Below are positions 5,138 to 6,777 of a stretch of 6,777 bases of DNA, one piece after another. The stretch spans positions 1-6,777 of the forward strand of contig CAJFPH010000052.1 in the NCBI GenBank assembly GCA_904398645.1. Reading direction: 5' to 3'. Source of the stretch: Allobutyricicoccus pentlandensis (lineage in GTDB: Bacteria > Bacillota > Clostridia > Oscillospirales > QAMX01). The notes under the pieces were generated by a model. It had not been told where the DNA came from. It did no database searches and saw only the letters and a program-made list of their open reading frames with translations. The first letter of the stretch is position 1, and each line of letters begins with the position of its first letter. A program made the translations under genes and the position numbers.

Positions 5138-5932
5138 GTGTTTGACATTTTGGGGAAAGAAAGTGTCTGTGTGGATAATTGGTTTACAGTTGACCGGATC
5201 GATGAGGATACAAGTATCATAAGTGAATACCGCCATTGGGAAGAAACGCATTGCTACCTTCTGCAGGGGTGTAGTCGTGCACTACTGATTGATACCGGCC
5301 TTGGTATCTGCGACATTTCAGAAGAGGTTCAAAAATTAACAAGTAAGCCGGTTGCCGCTGTTGCGACCCATGTCCATTGGGATCATATTGGCGGACATTC
5401 ACATTACGCTGACTTTTATGCGCATGAGGCGGAACTGGACTGGTTAGATGGAAAGTTTCCATTAGATTTGAACATGGTTCGCAGCATGGTGACAGAATGT
5501 TGCGATTTGCCGGAGGAATATGATGTAAATACGTATCGTCTGTTTCAGGGAAAACCGACGCGGATTCTGCATGACGGAGATACGATAGATCTTGGCGAAC
5601 GTATTCTTGAAGTCCTTCATACGCCCGGACATTCGCCGGGACATATGTGCTTTTTTGACCGAGAGCGCGGCTATCTTTTTACAGGAGATCTTGTTTATCA
5701 GGGTATGCTTTTGGCCTACTACCCCTCTACGGATCCGGAGGCATATCTTGCTTCACTCGAACGAGTGGCGGCGCTGCCGGTCAGACGGGTGTATCCGGCG
5801 CATCATACGCTAGATGTGCGTCCGGAAATTCTTGGAAGGATGTGCAGCGCATTTTGGGAACTGAAAGTGCAGGGGAACCTGCATCATGGCAGCGGAACAT
5901 ATCATTATGGAGATTGGTCTGTCCGGTTGTAA
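5138..5932 (+). CDS. Metallo-beta-lactamase-fold hydrolase (glyoxalase II-like)
   Basis: This 264-residue cytoplasmic MBL-fold metallohydrolase has a complete di-metal site: H78-x-H80-x-D82-H83 (THVHWDHIGGH), H165 in HTPGHSPGH, D184 in FTGD and H222/H223 in YPAHH (numbering from 5138). The general role is hydrolysis of a thioester, phosphoester or similar bond; the substrate cannot be told, though sharing a unit with a thioesterase suggests a thioester. The N-terminus (WFTVDRIDEDTSIISEYRHWEE) is in family register from about residue 15. The start is uncertain: the GTG at 5138 is the first in-frame candidate but lacks a strong ribosome site, and an ATG at 5136 is in another frame. A GTG at 5171 is an alternative. 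Weak initiation with an 11-base gap suggests coupling to the thioesterase gene. Confidence 0.9.
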   Translation: MFDILGKESVCVDNWFTVDRIDEDTSIISEYRHWEETHCYLLQGCSRALLIDTGLGICDISEEVQKLTSKPVAAVATHVHWDHIGGHSHYADFYAHEAELDWLDGKFPLDLNMVRSMVTECCDLPEEYDVNTYRLFQGKPTRILHDGDTIDLGERILEVLHTPGHSPGHMCFFDRERGYLFTGDLVYQGMLLAYYPSTDPEAYLASLERVAALPVRRVYPAHHTLDVRPEILGRMCSAFWELKVQGNLHHGSGTYHYGDWSVRL

Positions 5933-5951
5933 TAGAAAAAGACGAATAAGG

Positions 5952-6000
5952 AAACCGCGCGTTACTGCCATTTGGCAGTAACGCGCGGTTTTTCTTTTAC
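5952..6000 (+). terminator. Strong rho-independent terminator of the thioesterase/MBL unit
   Basis: AAACCGCGCGTTACTGCC at 5952-5969 pairs with GGCAGTAACGCGCGGTTT at 5974-5991: an 18-bp perfect stem with a 4-base loop, followed by TTTCTTTT. On the minus strand only about three T follow the stem, so it is chiefly a + strand terminator, although it faces the convergent AraC gene and could weakly block that transcript. It starts 19 bases after the MBL stop. Confidence 0.93.
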
Positions 6001-6044
6001 AGAGTAGTAATGCGTGATGGAACGTTATCGATCGTGCAGAAATG

Positions 6045-6777
6045 TTAATCAATCTGATACAGCCCATGCAACAAAAGCGGATCGTTATCTTTGCGTGTAT
6101 AGTTGCGGCTTGGAGGCATTTTGTAGTATTTAATATTGTGCTTATAGAATGTTGTGTAGTCATGAAAGCCGCATATGGTGACGACATCCTTGATTTTGAC
6201 GTTGTTGCGGAGCAAGTCGCGTGCAAGATTAACGCGTTTTTTGTTTACGTAGTTTGTCAGCGTTGTGCCGGTCAGTCTTTTGAAATACCGGCAAAACTGC
6301 GACTCTGACATGTAAAAATGCCGCGCAACGGATTCATTGGTCAAATTCACCTGCAAATTTTCGTTAATATAGGCAATGATTTTTTGCCCGTCACTGTCTG
6401 TGCTGGGAGCACAGTACCAATTGCTAATATTGATTTCATTAATAAAAATCATAAGGATGCCAAGGAAAGAAATACGCAGGTCAGGGCGGTTTCTATTTTG
6501 TTCAATGTGCTTCAGGCAGGCAGAAAATAAGGCATTCTGACGGTCGTCCAAGCGAATGACATTTGATTCGCCAAGCGCGCGGTGAGTAAACCTGGAAAGC
6601 AGTGAAAAGTCCGGATCAAGATGCCGAAATACATACCGGCTAAAGACAAGTTGCAGATATTCGGATGGTTCCTCTGCATCTTCGTATACGATAAATGCTT
6701 CTGACTCATTTAAAATAAACAGTTCTCCGGGGCGGAGCGTATAGATACTGCCTTCGATTAGGACTCTTTTATGACCG
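6045..6777 (-). CDS. AraC-family transcriptional regulator, 5' end outside window
   Basis: The frame is open from base 6776 to TAA at 6045-6047, giving 243 residues with the true N-terminus beyond the window. The visible part begins in a cupin-like sensor domain (GSIYTLRPGELFILNE at about 9-24, the usual beta-barrel pattern), then a helical linker, then two helix-turn-helix motifs: about 146-170 (LTNESVARHFYMSESQFCRYFKRLTG) and about 194-219 (IKDVVTICGFHDYTTFYKH). The second keeps GFxDxxxFxxx but is diverged at KYYKMPPSRNY. Members usually sense a sugar or small metabolite in the cytoplasm and activate a nearby operon; the effector is unknown. It converges with the MBL gene, so its target probably lies outside this window. 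An in-frame TTG at 6551 is internal, not a true start. Confidence 0.92.
   Translation of the reverse strand, partial: GHKRVLIEGSIYTLRPGELFILNESEAFIVYEDAEEPSEYLQLVFSRYVFRHLDPDFSLLSRFTHRALGESNVIRLDDRQNALFSACLKHIEQNRNRPDLRISFLGILMIFINEINISNWYCAPSTDSDGQKIIAYINENLQVNLTNESVARHFYMSESQFCRYFKRLTGTTLTNYVNKKRVNLARDLLRNNVKIKDVVTICGFHDYTTFYKHNIKYYKMPPSRNYTRKDNDPLLLHGLYQID

Noticed and set aside
5810..6226. Minus-strand open frame of 138 residues spanning the terminator at 5952-6000
   Set aside because: It runs through a strong terminator hairpin and overlaps both the MBL and AraC genes in other frames; no family resemblance.
1..6777. Mobile elements, CRISPR arrays, phage defence genes, tRNA or rRNA
   Set aside because: No transposase, integrase, nuclease, regular spacer array or cloverleaf signal was seen; nearly all sequence is accounted for by ordinary genes, promoters and terminators.

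Overview
The window looks like a chromosomal segment of a spore-forming, anaerobic Firmicute, most likely in the Clostridia (Oscillospiraceae-like) or possibly the Negativicutes. The evidence is a spmA-spmB spore-maturation pair, an AbrB-type transition-state regulator with a short cysteine tail, a DegV-family fatty-acid-binding protein, strong GGAGG-type ribosome binding sites, and near-consensus sigma-A promoters. Base composition looks roughly balanced by eye. No mobile element, CRISPR array, tRNA or rRNA was seen. The lineage is inferred from gene content only. Layout, left to right: (1) Positions 1-163 hold the 3' end of an AraC-family regulator on the + strand. A perfect 13-bp AT-rich inverted repeat begins at its stop codon. 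It is followed by a promoter with a perfect -10 and a poor -35, then a stand-alone corrinoid (B12-binding) methyl-carrier protein at 256-900 with a strong terminator. (2) Positions 976-2905 form a minus-strand block. spmA and spmB overlap by 4 bases (ATGA). Downstream is a flavodoxin-fold FMN oxidoreductase carrying a CX2CX2CX5C motif like that of iron-sulfur flavoproteins. It has its own extended -10 promoter and its own terminator. (3) Positions 2906-3133 are a divergent intergenic region that drives abrB at 3134-3379 from a textbook promoter preceded by A-tracts. (4) Positions 3468-4534 are a degV transcription unit with its own promoter, a 14-bp palindrome between -35 and -10, and its own terminator. 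(5) Positions 4638-5932 are a two-gene unit: a PaaI-type hotdog thioesterase and a metallo-beta-lactamase-fold hydrolase, closed by an 18-bp-stem terminator. (6) Positions 6045-6777 hold a second AraC-family regulator on the minus strand, whose N-terminus lies outside the window. How the genes relate: most transcription units are short and bounded by their own terminators, so this is ordinary housekeeping and regulatory chromosome rather than one pathway. Three couplings can be argued: the left AraC regulator with the corrinoid protein (position and promoter structure), spmA with spmB (translational coupling and known joint function), and the thioesterase with the MBL hydrolase (11-base gap). 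I found no convincing evidence of a wholly new system. The best leads are regulatory: the palindromes at three promoters, the isolated corrinoid protein, and the zinc-ribbon-like AbrB tail.
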